Counted from the stretch's first letter, positions 28,258 through 37,724 are shown. The stretch is 64,000 nucleotides of DNA from Pseudomonas lurida (GCF_002563895.1 NZ_PDJB01000001.1:3951501-4015500), one strand, 5' to 3'. Program-made: numbers and translations. Notes: generated by a model from the letters alone, not told the origin.

Positions 28258-29190
28258 CTACCAATGCCCCATCGCCAGACTGAATGGCGAAAATTCCGCA
28301 AACTGCCACCGCAACGCCAACGCCGCCGGGCGGCGGACCACCTGTTCCACGGTGACCGTCCATAGCCGCTGGGCACCCTCGAACAGGGCCACTTGCGGGC
28401 CGTCCAGAATCAACGCAGTGCGCCCGGCCACTTGCAGCACATCACCCGATTCGAAATCGATGAACAACAGGCCCGCCACCGGGTTCACCTGCAGATTACC
28501 CAGGGTGTTGAAGAACAGGTTGCCGGCGAAGTCAGGGATGGTCAGCACGTTGCCTTCTACCTGCACAAAACCCGTGTTGCCGCCCCGATGAGAAACGTCC
28601 ACCGAGCGCTGGCCGTCGACCTCGACGTAGCTGGCGACGAAGAACGTGTCGGCGTTGCGAATCGTGGTTTGGGCCGCGTCGTCCAGGGTGTCGGAACGTT
28701 CGACCCGCGTGCCGGGTTTGCGCGCGATGGCGTCGACCGGCCGCAGCTGGATGTACTTGGGGCAATTGCCGAAGGTGTGCACCACGTCGACCGAAAAGCC
28801 ATCGTCATCGAGTGCGCCGATACGCCCGTTCATGCGATTGCGGCGGCGGGTGTTGAGGTCGATGCCCAGCAGGCCGATGGAAGCACCGCCGAGCAATGCG
28901 CCGCGGGCCGGGTCGCTCGCGCAGGGCAGGCTGTCGATCTGCAAGGTTTGCGGATCCGGCGAATGCGCAAAGCCTGGGGCGCCTTCAAGCATGGTCGCCC
29001 AGGGGATGCCCTGCTCGTCCACCACGCCCAGCACCAGATACGGCAGCAAAGGGTAGAAATCCCGATGTTGTTCCGGCAGGTGATCACGTATCACCTTCGG
29101 CCCGACCACAGCCATGCGGTCGGCGACGCCAACCGCTGCTTGCAGGTGCCGTTCGCCGGCATGCCAGGGGGATTGTTCGATCAGGTTCAT
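28258..29190 (-). CDS. Pyridoxamine 5'-phosphate oxidase-like (FMN split-barrel) protein
   Basis: 310 aa from MNLIEQSPWHAGERHLQ, preceded by GAGGTG at good spacing. The split barrel is visible in LPYLVLGVVDEQGIPWATML, GALLGGASIGLLGIDLNTRR, and NTGFVQVEGNVLTIPDFAGN followed by FFNTLGNLQVNPVAGLLFID. This family often carries a C-terminal ferredoxin-reductase part; here the protein ends after the barrel. Last in a minus-strand set with two LysR genes and a GST. Probable redox or detoxification role; substrate unknown. Confidence 0.75.
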   Translation of the reverse strand: MNLIEQSPWHAGERHLQAAVGVADRMAVVGPKVIRDHLPEQHRDFYPLLPYLVLGVVDEQGIPWATMLEGAPGFAHSPDPQTLQIDSLPCASDPARGALLGGASIGLLGIDLNTRRRNRMNGRIGALDDDGFSVDVVHTFGNCPKYIQLRPVDAIARKPGTRVERSDTLDDAAQTTIRNADTFFVASYVEVDGQRSVDVSHRGGNTGFVQVEGNVLTIPDFAGNLFFNTLGNLQVNPVAGLLFIDFESGDVLQVAGRTALILDGPQVALFEGAQRLWTVTVEQVVRRPAALALRWQFAEFSPFSLAMGHW

Positions 29191-29269
29191 GGCGAGCACC
29201 TCAGAGTGGATGCCCCGATGCTGCGCCTTGCCAGGCATTGAGAGAATAACCACGCCAGGCAATCCACTA

Positions 29270-30154
29270 TTACGCCAGCTGAAATGCCGGGTGCTCGCGC
29301 AGGGCTGCCAGGCAGTGGTCGACAAAACTGCGTACGCGCATCGGCGCATTGCGGCCTTGGCGATACACCATATGCACAGGCACTGGCGCCAGCTCAAAGT
29401 CCGGCAGTACGCGGCGTAACTGCCCGGTGAGCAGATGCTCGTGAACCGGGTAACTCAAGCAGCGAATCAGCCCGGCGCCCTGCACCGCCGCGTTGATCGC
29501 CCCCTGCACCGTGGTGCAGCCCAGGCGTGCGCGGGCCTTGAGCTGATAGCCGTGAAAATCCCAATGCACCTGTTCGGCACCGGCGATCAGCCTGTGCTGC
29601 TTGAGGTCTACGGGGTGCCGGGGTTCGCCGTTGTCAGCCAGGTAGCCGGGACTGGCGCAAAGGATGTGCCGCACGTGCCCCAACGGTCGCGCAGTCAACG
29701 CCGAGTCGGGCAGTTCACCGACGAGGATCGCCACGTCCAGTCCCTCTTCATGCAGGTTCGGGTAATAGTCGTGGTAATGGACTGCCAACTGCACGTCGGG
29801 ATAGCGGTCCATGTAGCCGGCCAATACCGGCGCCATCACATAGCGGCTGAACAACAAGGGCAGGAACACCCGCAGATTGCCCTGGGCTTGCACATGCAAA
29901 CCCTTGGCCGACGCTTCGGCAGCCTCCACAGCGGCGAGCAGGCGCAGGCAGTCAGCCAGGTACGCACTGCCGGCGTCGGTGAGGCTCACGCCCCGCGTAC
30001 TGCGCTCAAGCAACGGCATGCGCAAACGCGCTTCCAGGCGCGCTATCGCCCGCACCAGCGTCGGCCCCGAGACTTGCGCCGCCCGCGCCGCCGCGGCCAG
30101 GCTCGGCTGCCCTGCCAGCGCGGCGAAGAGCTGCATATCGCGATAACGCTCCAT
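29270..30154 (-). CDS. LysR-family transcriptional regulator
   Basis: 294 aa, ATG at 30154 (MERYRDMQLF). N-terminal winged HTH AARAAQVSGPTLVRAIARLE and linker LLERSTRGVSLTDAGSAYL, then a substrate domain beginning LRVFLPLLFSRYVMAPVLAGY. Its ATG shares one base with the stop of the next LysR gene (TGATG), so the two regulators are made together, an uncommon tandem. Confidence 0.88.
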   Translation of the reverse strand: MERYRDMQLFAALAGQPSLAAAARAAQVSGPTLVRAIARLEARLRMPLLERSTRGVSLTDAGSAYLADCLRLLAAVEAAEASAKGLHVQAQGNLRVFLPLLFSRYVMAPVLAGYMDRYPDVQLAVHYHDYYPNLHEEGLDVAILVGELPDSALTARPLGHVRHILCASPGYLADNGEPRHPVDLKQHRLIAGAEQVHWDFHGYQLKARARLGCTTVQGAINAAVQGAGLIRCLSYPVHEHLLTGQLRRVLPDFELAPVPVHMVYRQGRNAPMRVRSFVDHCLAALREHPAFQLA

Positions 30155-31074
30155 CAACTGCGCCGTTTCATTGTCGGATTGAGGGCGGCGTCCTGGCCCA
30201 GTCGATGGGTGAGGAAATCCACAAAGGTGTTGATCTTGGCAGGCACGCGCGCACTTTTCTGGAACACCACCTGGATCGGCAGCGGCGGCGCCTCATAGGC
30301 GTCGAGGACAATCTCCAGCTCCCCCGCCGCCACGGCGGTTGCAACCTGATAGGACAGCACGCGCGTCATGCCCCAGCCCAGGCGTGCCAGGTTGATGGCG
30401 GCGTTGTTGGCCGTGACCACCAGCCGTGGCTCGATGGGCACGGCCAACGGCTGGCCGTCGTCGACGAACTCCCAGCCACTTACCAACTGGCTGGAAGACG
30501 ACGTGGCAATCTTGGCCTCACGCAATTGCGAAGGGTGCCCGGGCCGCCCGTGCTGGTCGAGATACGCCGGTGACGCGCACACCACCCGGCGCACCTCGCC
30601 AACCTTGATCGCCTGCTGCCCGGGCTCGTGCAGATGACCGATACGTACCGCCACATCAACGCCCTCGTCGACCATGTTAACCACGCGGTCAACCAGCAAG
30701 GCGTTGATGTTCACCAAGGGGAACCGGTCGAGGTAGTCCCCCAGCACCGGCGCCACATACAGTTCGCCAAACAGCACCGGCGCGGTGACTGTCAGGTGGC
30801 CACAGGGGATGGAATAACTGCCCGCCGCCGCTTCTTCGGCTTCATCGAGTTCGGCCAGGATGCGCCGACAATCTTCCAGGTAGCGCTGGCCGGCTTCGGT
30901 CAGGTGCAGGCTGCGCGTGGTACGCGCCAGCAGTTGGGTGCCGATGCGCTCCTCCATGGCGGCGATGGCCCGCGTCACGCTGGGAGGTGAGGTGTTCAGG
31001 CGACGCGCTGCGGCGGCAAAGCCCTCCTCCTCGGCCACCGCCACAAACACCTGCATTTCATGAAATCGATCCAT
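30154..31074 (-). CDS. LysR-family transcriptional regulator
   Basis: 306 aa. HTH AARRLNTSPPSVTRAIAAME and LLARTTRSLHLTEAGQRYLE, effector domain starting LTVTAPVLFGELYVAPVLGD. Starts 18 bp after the stop of the GST gene on the same strand. Regulators next to a GST and a flavin-type oxidoreductase commonly control them; the target sites were not identified. Confidence 0.88.
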   Translation of the reverse strand: MDRFHEMQVFVAVAEEEGFAAAARRLNTSPPSVTRAIAAMEERIGTQLLARTTRSLHLTEAGQRYLEDCRRILAELDEAEEAAAGSYSIPCGHLTVTAPVLFGELYVAPVLGDYLDRFPLVNINALLVDRVVNMVDEGVDVAVRIGHLHEPGQQAIKVGEVRRVVCASPAYLDQHGRPGHPSQLREAKIATSSSSQLVSGWEFVDDGQPLAVPIEPRLVVTANNAAINLARLGWGMTRVLSYQVATAVAAGELEIVLDAYEAPPLPIQVVFQKSARVPAKINTFVDFLTHRLGQDAALNPTMKRRS

Positions 31075-31092
31075 CGGCGCGCCTCCATGCAG

Positions 31093-31713
31093 TTAAAGCG
31101 ACCGCAACCCCACCGGCGTACGCGGCATGCCGACAAACCCCGGCAACGCCTCGATGCTGGCGAGCCAGGCGCGCACATGAGGGTAGTCGGCCAGCGAGAC
31201 ATTGCCTTCGGGCGCGTGGGCCACGTAGGTGTAGAAGGCCACATCGGCAATGGTCGGCAGCTCGCTGGCCAGGAAGCGGCTTTGGCTCAGTTGCGCTTCC
31301 ATCAGCTTCAGCAAGGCGTGGGAACGGGTAATCGCGGCGGCAGTGTCGACGTCAGCACCAAACACCAAGGCCAGGCGCGCAGTCGCGGGCCCGGCATGGA
31401 GTTGCCCGGCGGCGGCCGAGAGCCAGCGCTGCACGCGGGCTTGGCCCACCGGGTCACTTGGCAGCCATTGGCCGTTGCCGTAGGTGCTGGCGAGGTAGAC
31501 CAGAATCGCAGTGGAGTCGGCCAGTAGAACGCCGTTGTCATCAATGGCGGGCACTTGGCCAAATGGGTTGATCGTGGCAATAAAGTCAGCAGCTTTATGC
31601 GCGCCTTGCTTGAGGTCGACCAGCACAAATTCCGAGGGCAAGCCCAGCAGGGACAGCATCAGCTCGACCCGGTGGGAGTGGCCGGACAACGGGAAACCGT
31701 AGAGTTTGATCAT
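31093..31713 (-). CDS. Glutathione S-transferase family protein
   Basis: 206 aa from [20 protein letters not shown]; upstream codons in the open frame are non-homologous. The thioredoxin-like N-terminal domain has the cis-Pro FGQVPAIDD and the glutathione contact [10 protein letters not shown]. The helical C-terminal domain runs from about 85 to 206 with the N-capping [13 protein letters not shown]. Cytosolic conjugation or detoxification role; first gene of the GST-LysR-LysR-PNPOx set. Confidence 0.88.
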   Translation of the reverse strand: MIKLYGFPLSGHSHRVELMLSLLGLPSEFVLVDLKQGAHKAADFIATINPFGQVPAIDDNGVLLADSTAILVYLASTYGNGQWLPSDPVGQARVQRWLSAAAGQLHAGPATARLALVFGADVDTAAAITRSHALLKLMEAQLSQSRFLASELPTIADVAFYTYVAHAPEGNVSLADYPHVRAWLASIEALPGFVGMPRTPVGLRSL

Positions 31714-31953
31714 GAAAGGCTCCAAAAGAAGGGGTATCGACGCCCCGCATGTTCCATCGCTGCCCCGTCCGTTGGAATCACCAGGATTTACAATCCAGCA
31801 TTTCATCCAGCGAAACAATAGCTCACTTGGATGCAGCCAAAAAATCCCACGATCGAACCCGCCCCCTGTGGGGCTCGACAGCGCCCACAGTTGAACTTCG
31901 GCGTGCCTCAAATTCCGCCAACGACGTAGGTGCTGCACAGGCCAGGGGTGTGC

Positions 31954-32745
31954 TCAACGCTCTTGGAGGCGATCGCGCAGGAATCGATGGCTGCTGGAAA
32001 ACAACCGCCGATAGGTGAGCAACACCGCCCCCACCGTGCCTAACGCCGATGACGCGGCAATCAGGAACATGATCACGATCTGATACCGCACCGCATCCTC
32101 CGGGCTCTCCCCCGCCAGCACCTGACCGGTCATCATGCCGGGCAGGCTGACGATGCCCACCACCGTCATCTGGTTCAGCGTCGGGATCATGCCCGCGCGT
32201 ACCGCTTGGCGTATCGCGTCCTGCGCCGCTTCCCAGCGTGAGCCGCCGAGGGCCAGGATCATCTCGATGGTGTTGCGCCCCGAGGTCAGTTCCTGGGTCA
32301 TGCGCTCGATGCCCAGGGAGACGCCGGTCAGGGTGTTGCCCAGGATCATGCCCAGGATCGGGATCGCATACTGCGGCTCGTACCACGGGTGGATGCGGAT
32401 CACCGCAAACAAGCCCACGGCCGTGACCAGCCACGAGCTGCCCCACACCGACAGGATGCTGTCGACCCGCTGGCCCCGGTACGTGCGCCGCCCTCGCCCG
32501 GCGGCCGAAAGCCCGGCGGTCAGGGTCATCGCACACATCAACGGCAACACCACGTACCAGTAGGCAAACTCGAAGACCCAGCCCAGCAGGTAACCGATGG
32601 CCAACAATTGCACCACGGTGCGCACCGCCGCCCACAGCAACTGGCGGCCAAGGCCCAGGCGCAGCAGCAGCGACAGTGCGCCGTTGATCAAAATCAACGA
32701 GGCGGCAATGCCCATGTCCAGCGCGGTGAGGTTCTGATAGTTCAT
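31954..32745 (-). CDS. fetB: FetB-type ABC permease (iron export)
   Basis: 263 aa, UPF0014/FetB family. Several membrane helices from residue 12 on; conserved LILINGALSLLLRLGLGRQL, VVQLLAIGYLLGWVF, IPILGMILGNTLTGVSLGIE and LPGMMTGQVLAGESPEDAVRYQIVIMF (given partly). Its ATG overlaps the FetA stop (ATGA). FetAB exports iron and limits oxidative stress in E. coli. Confidence 0.85.
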   Translation of the reverse strand: MNYQNLTALDMGIAASLILINGALSLLLRLGLGRQLLWAAVRTVVQLLAIGYLLGWVFEFAYWYVVLPLMCAMTLTAGLSAAGRGRRTYRGQRVDSILSVWGSSWLVTAVGLFAVIRIHPWYEPQYAIPILGMILGNTLTGVSLGIERMTQELTSGRNTIEMILALGGSRWEAAQDAIRQAVRAGMIPTLNQMTVVGIVSLPGMMTGQVLAGESPEDAVRYQIVIMFLIAASSALGTVGAVLLTYRRLFSSSHRFLRDRLQER

Positions 32746-33419
32746 GGCTGGGGCACTCCGCTCAACACACCGGCACTCATCTGCAAGTGGATGTCACTCA
32801 TGCGCCGGGCCTGGTCCAGGTCGTGGGAGACCCAGATACAGGCACGCGCAGGGTCACCGGCAAACCAGGCATCGATCAACGCCTCCACCTCGCGGGATGA
32901 GGTTGGGTCGAGGGCGGCGGTGGGTTCGTCCAGCAGTAGCACTTCGGGGTTCAGTTGCAGGGTGCGGATCAACGAGACCACCTGGGATTCGCCGCCCGAC
33001 AGGTCGCCGGCGCGCTTGGCGAGAAAATCCGGCGCCTTGCCGGCATGCCCGAGCAGCGTGGTGACGGCCGCCAGATCGAAGCTGCGCTTGCGCAACGTCT
33101 TGAGGCTGAAGGGGAACCGCAGGTTGTCTTCCACCGAACCATCAAGCAGCGCCGGACGTTGCGACAGGTAGCTGATATGGCTGCGATAGTGGGGAATCTG
33201 CGTATTGCCGATCGGCTGGTTATTCCACAGGATCTGCCCGGACGTGGGCGCATCCAGCAGCGCCAACGCGCGCAGGAATACACTTTTGCCAGAACCGGAC
33301 GCGCCGGTGATGGACACGCGGTCGCCGGCATGCAGGGTAAAATCAATGGGCTGGAGCAACGGCACTTGGCGGCGCTCGTCCAGGCGCGTGAGGGCGCGGG
33401 TTTCGATCAGTGCGCTCAT
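32742..33419 (-). CDS. fetA: FetA-type ABC ATPase (iron export)
   Basis: 225 aa from MSALIETRALTRLD. Walker A GASGSGKS, Q-loop SYLSQRPALLDGSVEDNLRF, signature LSGGESQ, Walker B LLLDEPTAALD, switch WVSHDLDQ. Coupled by a 4-bp overlap to the permease; together they form the FetAB exporter. Confidence 0.85.
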   Translation of the reverse strand: MSALIETRALTRLDERRQVPLLQPIDFTLHAGDRVSITGASGSGKSVFLRALALLDAPTSGQILWNNQPIGNTQIPHYRSHISYLSQRPALLDGSVEDNLRFPFSLKTLRKRSFDLAAVTTLLGHAGKAPDFLAKRAGDLSGGESQVVSLIRTLQLNPEVLLLDEPTAALDPTSSREVEALIDAWFAGDPARACIWVSHDLDQARRMSDIHLQMSAGVLSGVPQP

Positions 33420-33551
33420 GGACGCGGTGTTCCTCTTAAATCCTGTTGGCCGCAATGGTGAGGCAGGCGCGGCAAGATTTCATGAAAAAATTCAAACTAT
33501 CGCCACCCGTGCGGCTCAGAACTTCAGGTTCAACGTAGATACGGAGGCGAC

Positions 33552-34628
33552 ATGCACTACCGACAACTGGGCCATTCCGGCCTGCTGGTGTCCGAAATGA
33601 TCCTGGGCACCGTGCCCTTTGGCGGTCGCGCCGAATTTGAACAATGCGGATCGGTGGACGTGCCCCTGGCCAAGCGCATGTTCGATATCGCGTTCGACGC
33701 GGGTGTGAACATGGTTGACACCGCCGACCTCTACTCCCACGGTCTGGCTGAAGAAGTGGTTGGCAAAGCCTTGGGCGACAAGCGCAACGATGTCCTGTTG
33801 GCTACCAAGGGCCGTAGCCCGGTGGACAGCAACCCGAACAATTCCGGTTCCTCGCGCTACCACCTGATTCGCGCGTGCGAGGCCAGTTTGAAACGCTTGG
33901 GCACCGACCATATCGACCTGTACCAACTGCACAATTGGGATGGCATGACCCCCATCGAGGAAACCCTCGAAGCGCTGCGGCTGCTGGTGGGTTCGGGGAA
34001 AATCCGTTACTTCGGCACCAGCAATTTCACCGCCTGGCAAATGATGAAAACCTTGGGCAAGGCCGAGTTGCACGGCATGCTCAAACCTATTACCCAGCAG
34101 ATCTACTACACCCCGGAATCCCGCGAAGCCGAGTACGAACTGCTGCCCATGGCACTGGACCAGTCGGTGGGCACGCTGGTGTGGGGCCCGATGGGCGAAG
34201 GCCTGCTGACCGGTTCCACCCGCCGCGGGCACACGCCGCCGGCCAACACTCGCCAGGGCAGCGGCTGGCCGGAACCCTACGTGCATGACCAGGAGCGTGC
34301 GCTGGACATCATCGAAACCCTCGCCGCTGTCGGCGATGAGCATGGCGTCTCGGTCGCCCGCACGTGCCTGGCGTGGTTGAAGGATCGGCCAGGGATCACT
34401 TCGCTGATTGTCGGCGCGCGCACCGAAGAACACCTGCGCGACAACCTCGCAGCGACTGAACTGAAGCTCACCGAGGAACAGTCTGCGCGCATCGAAGCCG
34501 TGACGCGGCGCCAGCCGTTGTATCCCTACTGGCATCGTTTCACCGCCGGGATTGATCGCTTTGATCCAGCGGAGCAGCCGTTCCTGGCCGAGCACCAAAA
34601 GACCATGGATGCGCGCAAGGACAAGTAA
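33552..34628 (+). CDS. Aldo/keto reductase
   Basis: 358 aa TIM-barrel NADPH oxidoreductase. DTADLYSHGLAEEVVGKAL holds the catalytic Asp and Tyr, LLATKGRSP the Lys, and YQLHNWDG the His. The cofactor end reads ITSLIVGARTEEHLRDNL. Slightly longer than typical through an acidic/aromatic C-terminus (YPYWHRFTAGIDRFDPAEQP). Monocistronic; substrate unknown. Confidence 0.9.
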   Translation: MHYRQLGHSGLLVSEMILGTVPFGGRAEFEQCGSVDVPLAKRMFDIAFDAGVNMVDTADLYSHGLAEEVVGKALGDKRNDVLLATKGRSPVDSNPNNSGSSRYHLIRACEASLKRLGTDHIDLYQLHNWDGMTPIEETLEALRLLVGSGKIRYFGTSNFTAWQMMKTLGKAELHGMLKPITQQIYYTPESREAEYELLPMALDQSVGTLVWGPMGEGLLTGSTRRGHTPPANTRQGSGWPEPYVHDQERALDIIETLAAVGDEHGVSVARTCLAWLKDRPGITSLIVGARTEEHLRDNLAATELKLTEEQSARIEAVTRRQPLYPYWHRFTAGIDRFDPAEQPFLAEHQKTMDARKDK

Positions 34629-34709
34629 CCGCTATCGCCGTCAAGCCGGCGTCTATAGGCCGATATCCCTACAGGCGCTGGCTTGCGTCAACCCGCAAGG
34701 AGAAAGCCC

Positions 34710-34952
34710 GTGATCGCCCAAATCATGATCGCCGCCCTCGGCGTCGTCGCTATCTGGTTCAGCCAGAGCAAGCGCTTGAAGGTGCGCCGCTATGCCTGTC
34801 TGTTCGGTATGGCGGGACAGCCGTTCTGGTTTTGGTCATCGATCAATGCCGAGCAATGGGGGATCGTGCTGCTGAGCTGTTTCTACACGGTGGCATGGGC
34901 CAAGGGTATAAAGACCCACTGGATTGACCGCAAGCCGGACGTGCAAGGCTGA
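34710..34952 (+). CDS. Small hypothetical membrane protein
   Basis: 80 aa with a GTG start at 34710 behind a good AAGGAGA. Three hydrophobic segments: IMIAALGVVAIWFS, LFGMAGQPFWFWSSI and IVLLSCFYTVAWAKG. Small size, GTG start and this spacing of helices recall phage-type or holin-like small membrane proteins, but no family is recognised and no phage genes adjoin it. Confidence 0.6.
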   Translation: MIAQIMIAALGVVAIWFSQSKRLKVRRYACLFGMAGQPFWFWSSINAEQWGIVLLSCFYTVAWAKGIKTHWIDRKPDVQG

Positions 34953-34953
34953 T

Positions 34954-34982
34954 TTGCAATCGAGCGCCGCACTGCCTATATT
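34954..34982 (+). promoter_or_regulatory. Sigma-70-type promoter of the DUF1835 gene
   Basis: TTGCAA (34954-34959) and TATATT (34977-34982) are exactly 17 bp apart, about 120 bp before the ATG at 35103. Confidence 0.6.
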
Positions 34983-35102
34983 TCCCGCCTGGCGCTCTCT
35001 ACGCCACCTTCCGCGGAAAGGGCTGCGCCCAAGACACTGCACCCCCCTCATTTTCTACGACTCCCAACCTTGAAGCGGAACAGGTTTGTGCAAGGAGATC
35101 GT

Positions 35103-36296
35103 ATGCCCCGACACATCAACACCGATGGCCGCCTCAACCTTGAGCAACAGCGCAAGCGCGCCAAGGAATTGCTGCCACACCTGAAAACCCAAGACCCGAA
35201 CGCAACCCTGTCCCAGGCACAATGGGCGATCGCCAAGCAGCTGGGTTTCAGCAGTTGGCCCAGGCTCAAGGCCCATGTCGATGCCATCGCCTTCGCCGCG
35301 AACCACCCCGACTTCGCCGCCGGCGATGAAGCGCGCACCACCCATTGGCGCTGCGGCAATGACATTGCCCACAGCCTGCAGGTCGCGGGGTTCAAGGGAC
35401 GTTTTCAGATGCTCACCGACCCCCTGTGCATGGGCCCGGTTCGCGATGTGCCCAGCGCCGCATTCCGTGCAATGCGCAGCGCATTTATCAGCCAGGCCTT
35501 CGCCCTGGACGAAGCACAGGTAGCGCGCCGCGTCGCCGATGAATATGACCAGCTCGAAGCCTTGGCCGACGCCGATCACAGCGTGCTGTGGTGCGAAGCG
35601 GATGCCTATGACCAACTGTTCCTGATGCGTGCACTTGCGGGTCTTGAGCAAGCCCCCCGCACACTGGAGCTGATCGAGGTGGACCGCATTCCCGGTGTGG
35701 AACGCTTTATCGGCATTGGCCAACTGGCGCCCGACCTGCTCGCCTGGCTCTGGCCGCAACGACGGCTGATCGACGACGACGCGGTGCACTTGGCCAAGCG
35801 GGCCTGGGCGGCATATTGCGCACCGTCACCAGAAAGCCTGGCGCAGCTGGCCCACGGCACACATTCGGCGCTGCCTCTGCTGGCCCCTGCGCTGTTGCGC
35901 CAATTGCAGGAACTGCCGGGCATTCGCGACGGTTTATCGCTCACCGAACGCCTGGCACTGACCTACATTGCCGAAGCCGGCCTCGTGCCGTTTGGTCGGG
36001 TGTTCGCCGAGTTGATGAGCAAGCGCGAACCACTGCCGTTTCTGGGGGACATGATGTTTCATGCGCTGATGCGGCCGTTGATCGACGGCAAGCAACCCTT
36101 GCTGATCGAGACACAGGTGGACCGGGACTGGCCCCGCCGTGAGTTGGCGCTGACGCCATTGGGGTATCAGGTGCTGAGCGGCGATGCGTATTGGCTTGAG
36201 CATGCCAGCCATGAACGCTGGGTCGGCGGTGTGTGCCTGAGCCCTGGCCGCCCTCACTGGGCGATAGACGCCACCCAGCCGGTCTGGCACGGCTGA
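35103..36296 (+). CDS. DUF1835 domain-containing protein
   Basis: 397 aa from ATG 35103 behind AAGGAGAT. The N-terminal ~55 residues (LEQQRKRAKELLPHLKTQ, AIAKQLGFSSWPRLKAHVDA) are a helical motif often fused to ankyrin-like proteins. DUF1835 follows: CGNDIAHSLQVAGFKGRF and LTDPLCMGPVRDVPS, with a C-terminal helical part ending in the PRRELALTPLGYQVLSG strip seen in the family. Cytosolic, function unknown. Confidence 0.8.
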   Translation: MPRHINTDGRLNLEQQRKRAKELLPHLKTQDPNATLSQAQWAIAKQLGFSSWPRLKAHVDAIAFAANHPDFAAGDEARTTHWRCGNDIAHSLQVAGFKGRFQMLTDPLCMGPVRDVPSAAFRAMRSAFISQAFALDEAQVARRVADEYDQLEALADADHSVLWCEADAYDQLFLMRALAGLEQAPRTLELIEVDRIPGVERFIGIGQLAPDLLAWLWPQRRLIDDDAVHLAKRAWAAYCAPSPESLAQLAHGTHSALPLLAPALLRQLQELPGIRDGLSLTERLALTYIAEAGLVPFGRVFAELMSKREPLPFLGDMMFHALMRPLIDGKQPLLIETQVDRDWPRRELALTPLGYQVLSGDAYWLEHASHERWVGGVCLSPGRPHWAIDATQPVWHG

Positions 36297-36310
36297 CGCC
36301 CGCCCGGCGG

Positions 36311-36847
36311 TTACCGCTTGGGCGATAGGCCAATCGCACAGGCGAACACCGCCGGGTCCCCCTGGCAAATGGCGCGCTTAGCAATCGACACCTTGCTCGC
36401 GCGGGGCGCCGCTCCCTCCGTATCCACCGCGCGCAGTACCGGGCGCTCAAGGGTCGGCAGATTCTGCAGGGGATCGACGATTTCCATGCAGCGACGCAAC
36501 GAGTTGAAGTCCGGCGACTGCGACAGCGACAAGTGCAACGTCTGGCTCACTGACACCGACACCAGCGAACTCTGCGCACAGTGCCCGTCGTAGATCAGCG
36601 TGTGGCGTATCAGCGGGTTGTCGTGGCAATACTTCAGCAGGTTCACCTGCCGTGAGCGCACCAGCGCGGTGTCGATGATCAACAGGTCGAATGCCACGCC
36701 CTCGGAACGCGTCAACGCCTGCAACTCGTCGAACGAACTCAGTGGGGCGATGCGGTAGTAGCCCAGTTGGTTGAGCATTTTCTCTATCTTGATCCGTTGC
36801 AAAAGGTCGGCATCGGCAATCAGCAGGCGTAACGCTTTATTGGACAT
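36311..36847 (-). CDS. Orphan receiver-like response regulator of the fimbrial locus
   Basis: 178 aa from MSNKALRLLIADADLLQ. A receiver-like fold with acidic residues after strand 1 (ADAD) and a candidate phospho-acceptor Asp59 (LLIIDTAL). The usual Lys-Pro after strand 5 is absent, and the C-terminal ~50 residues form no known output domain. Divergent from the first fimbrial chaperone and preceded by its own RcsB-type box. Probably a modulator of the signalling block; mechanism unknown. Confidence 0.7.
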   Translation of the reverse strand: MSNKALRLLIADADLLQRIKIEKMLNQLGYYRIAPLSSFDELQALTRSEGVAFDLLIIDTALVRSRQVNLLKYCHDNPLIRHTLIYDGHCAQSSLVSVSVSQTLHLSLSQSPDFNSLRRCMEIVDPLQNLPTLERPVLRAVDTEGAAPRASKVSIAKRAICQGDPAVFACAIGLSPKR

Positions 36848-36882
36848 AGGGTAAACCTGACAGTTGGGCATCAGCGTCGATC

Positions 36883-36925
36883 ACGGTAACGGTCAGGGCC
36901 AAACATGACTTTAAGGCGATTCTGA
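36883..36925 (-). promoter_or_regulatory. RcsB-type box and -10 of the orphan receiver gene
   Basis: Read on the minus strand: TCAGAATCGCCTTA (36912-36925), 23 nt, then TACCGT as -10 (36883-36888). One of four like-built promoters of this locus. Confidence 0.65.
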
Positions 36926-36954
36926 AACGGTATCCGGGGGCAGTGGCGCACTTT

Positions 36955-36997
36955 TAAGAATCGCCTCAAAGCCCTCGCACCGCCCGCGCCCTACCAT
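36955..36997 (+). promoter_or_regulatory. RcsB-type box and -10 of the chaperone-adhesin operon
   Basis: TAAGAATCGCCTCA (36955-36968), 23 nt, then TACCAT (36992-36997). Predicted transcript start near 37004, which excludes the ATG at 36995 and supports translation from 37041. Confidence 0.68.
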
Positions 36998-37040
36998 GGC
37001 GTGCGTCCCTATCAACGCCCCATGGAATTCACCTGTGTTC

Positions 37041-37724
37041 ATGTTTCTACTCAGAATGGTGCTGCTGGCCGGTGGGCTGCTCGCTCTCGCGCCTCCGCCC
37101 GCCGACGCCGCGCTGCAGATCGAAGGCACGCGCCTTATCTATTTCGGCCAGGACAAGGCCGCCGGTATCAATGTGGTCAACCAGGCACCGCGTGAAGTCG
37201 TGGTGCAAACCTGGATCAGCGGGGAAAACGAATCCGCCGGGCGCGAGGTGCCGTTTGCCGCGACCGAGCCGTTGGTGCAACTGGCTGCCGGCGAGCATCA
37301 TCGCCTGCGCATCCTGTATGCGGGCGAAGGCTTGCCCGTGGACCGCGAGTCGTTGTTCTGGCTGAACATCATGGAGATCCCACTCAAGCCGGAGGACCCC
37401 AACAGCGTGCAGTTTGCGATACGCCAACGGCTCAAGCTGTTCTATCGGCCGCCCACGCTCGAGGGCGGTTCGGCCGAAGCGGTGCAGCAGTTGGAATGGA
37501 ACACCGACGGGCACACCGTCACGGTCAGCAACCCCAGCGCGTTCCACCTGTCGCTGATCAATGTGCAAACAGACGACCAGGCGCTCAGTGATTACCTGCT
37601 GCTCGAACCCCATGAGCGCAAGACCCTCGACGCGCCCAGCCCCTTGCCCAAAGGCACCACACTCCACTTCACCGAAATCACCGATATCGGCTTGCAAGCC
37701 CGCCACAGCGCGGCGCTCAAGTGA
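37041..37724 (+). CDS. Periplasmic pilus chaperone (PapD family), adhesin-associated
   Basis: 227 aa from MFLLRMVLLAGGLLALAPPPADA, a Sec signal peptide; the earlier ATG would overlap the predicted -10. PapD fold: LQIEGTRLIYFGQDKAAGINV, the FRILYAGEG-type block (LRILYAGEGLPVDRESLFWLNIMEIP in parts) and QFAIRQRLKLFYRP are the family signatures. It lies directly before a two-domain adhesin-like subunit and is distinct from the second chaperone at 47.6 kb. Confidence 0.87.
   Translation: MFLLRMVLLAGGLLALAPPPADAALQIEGTRLIYFGQDKAAGINVVNQAPREVVVQTWISGENESAGREVPFAATEPLVQLAAGEHHRLRILYAGEGLPVDRESLFWLNIMEIPLKPEDPNSVQFAIRQRLKLFYRPPTLEGGSAEAVQQLEWNTDGHTVTVSNPSAFHLSLINVQTDDQALSDYLLLEPHERKTLDAPSPLPKGTTLHFTEITDIGLQARHSAALK

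Noticed and set aside
34629..34709. REP-like sequence GCCGTCAAGCCGGCGTC after the aldo/keto reductase
   Set aside because: Only weak likeness to the REP family, with no paired partner within 100 bp.
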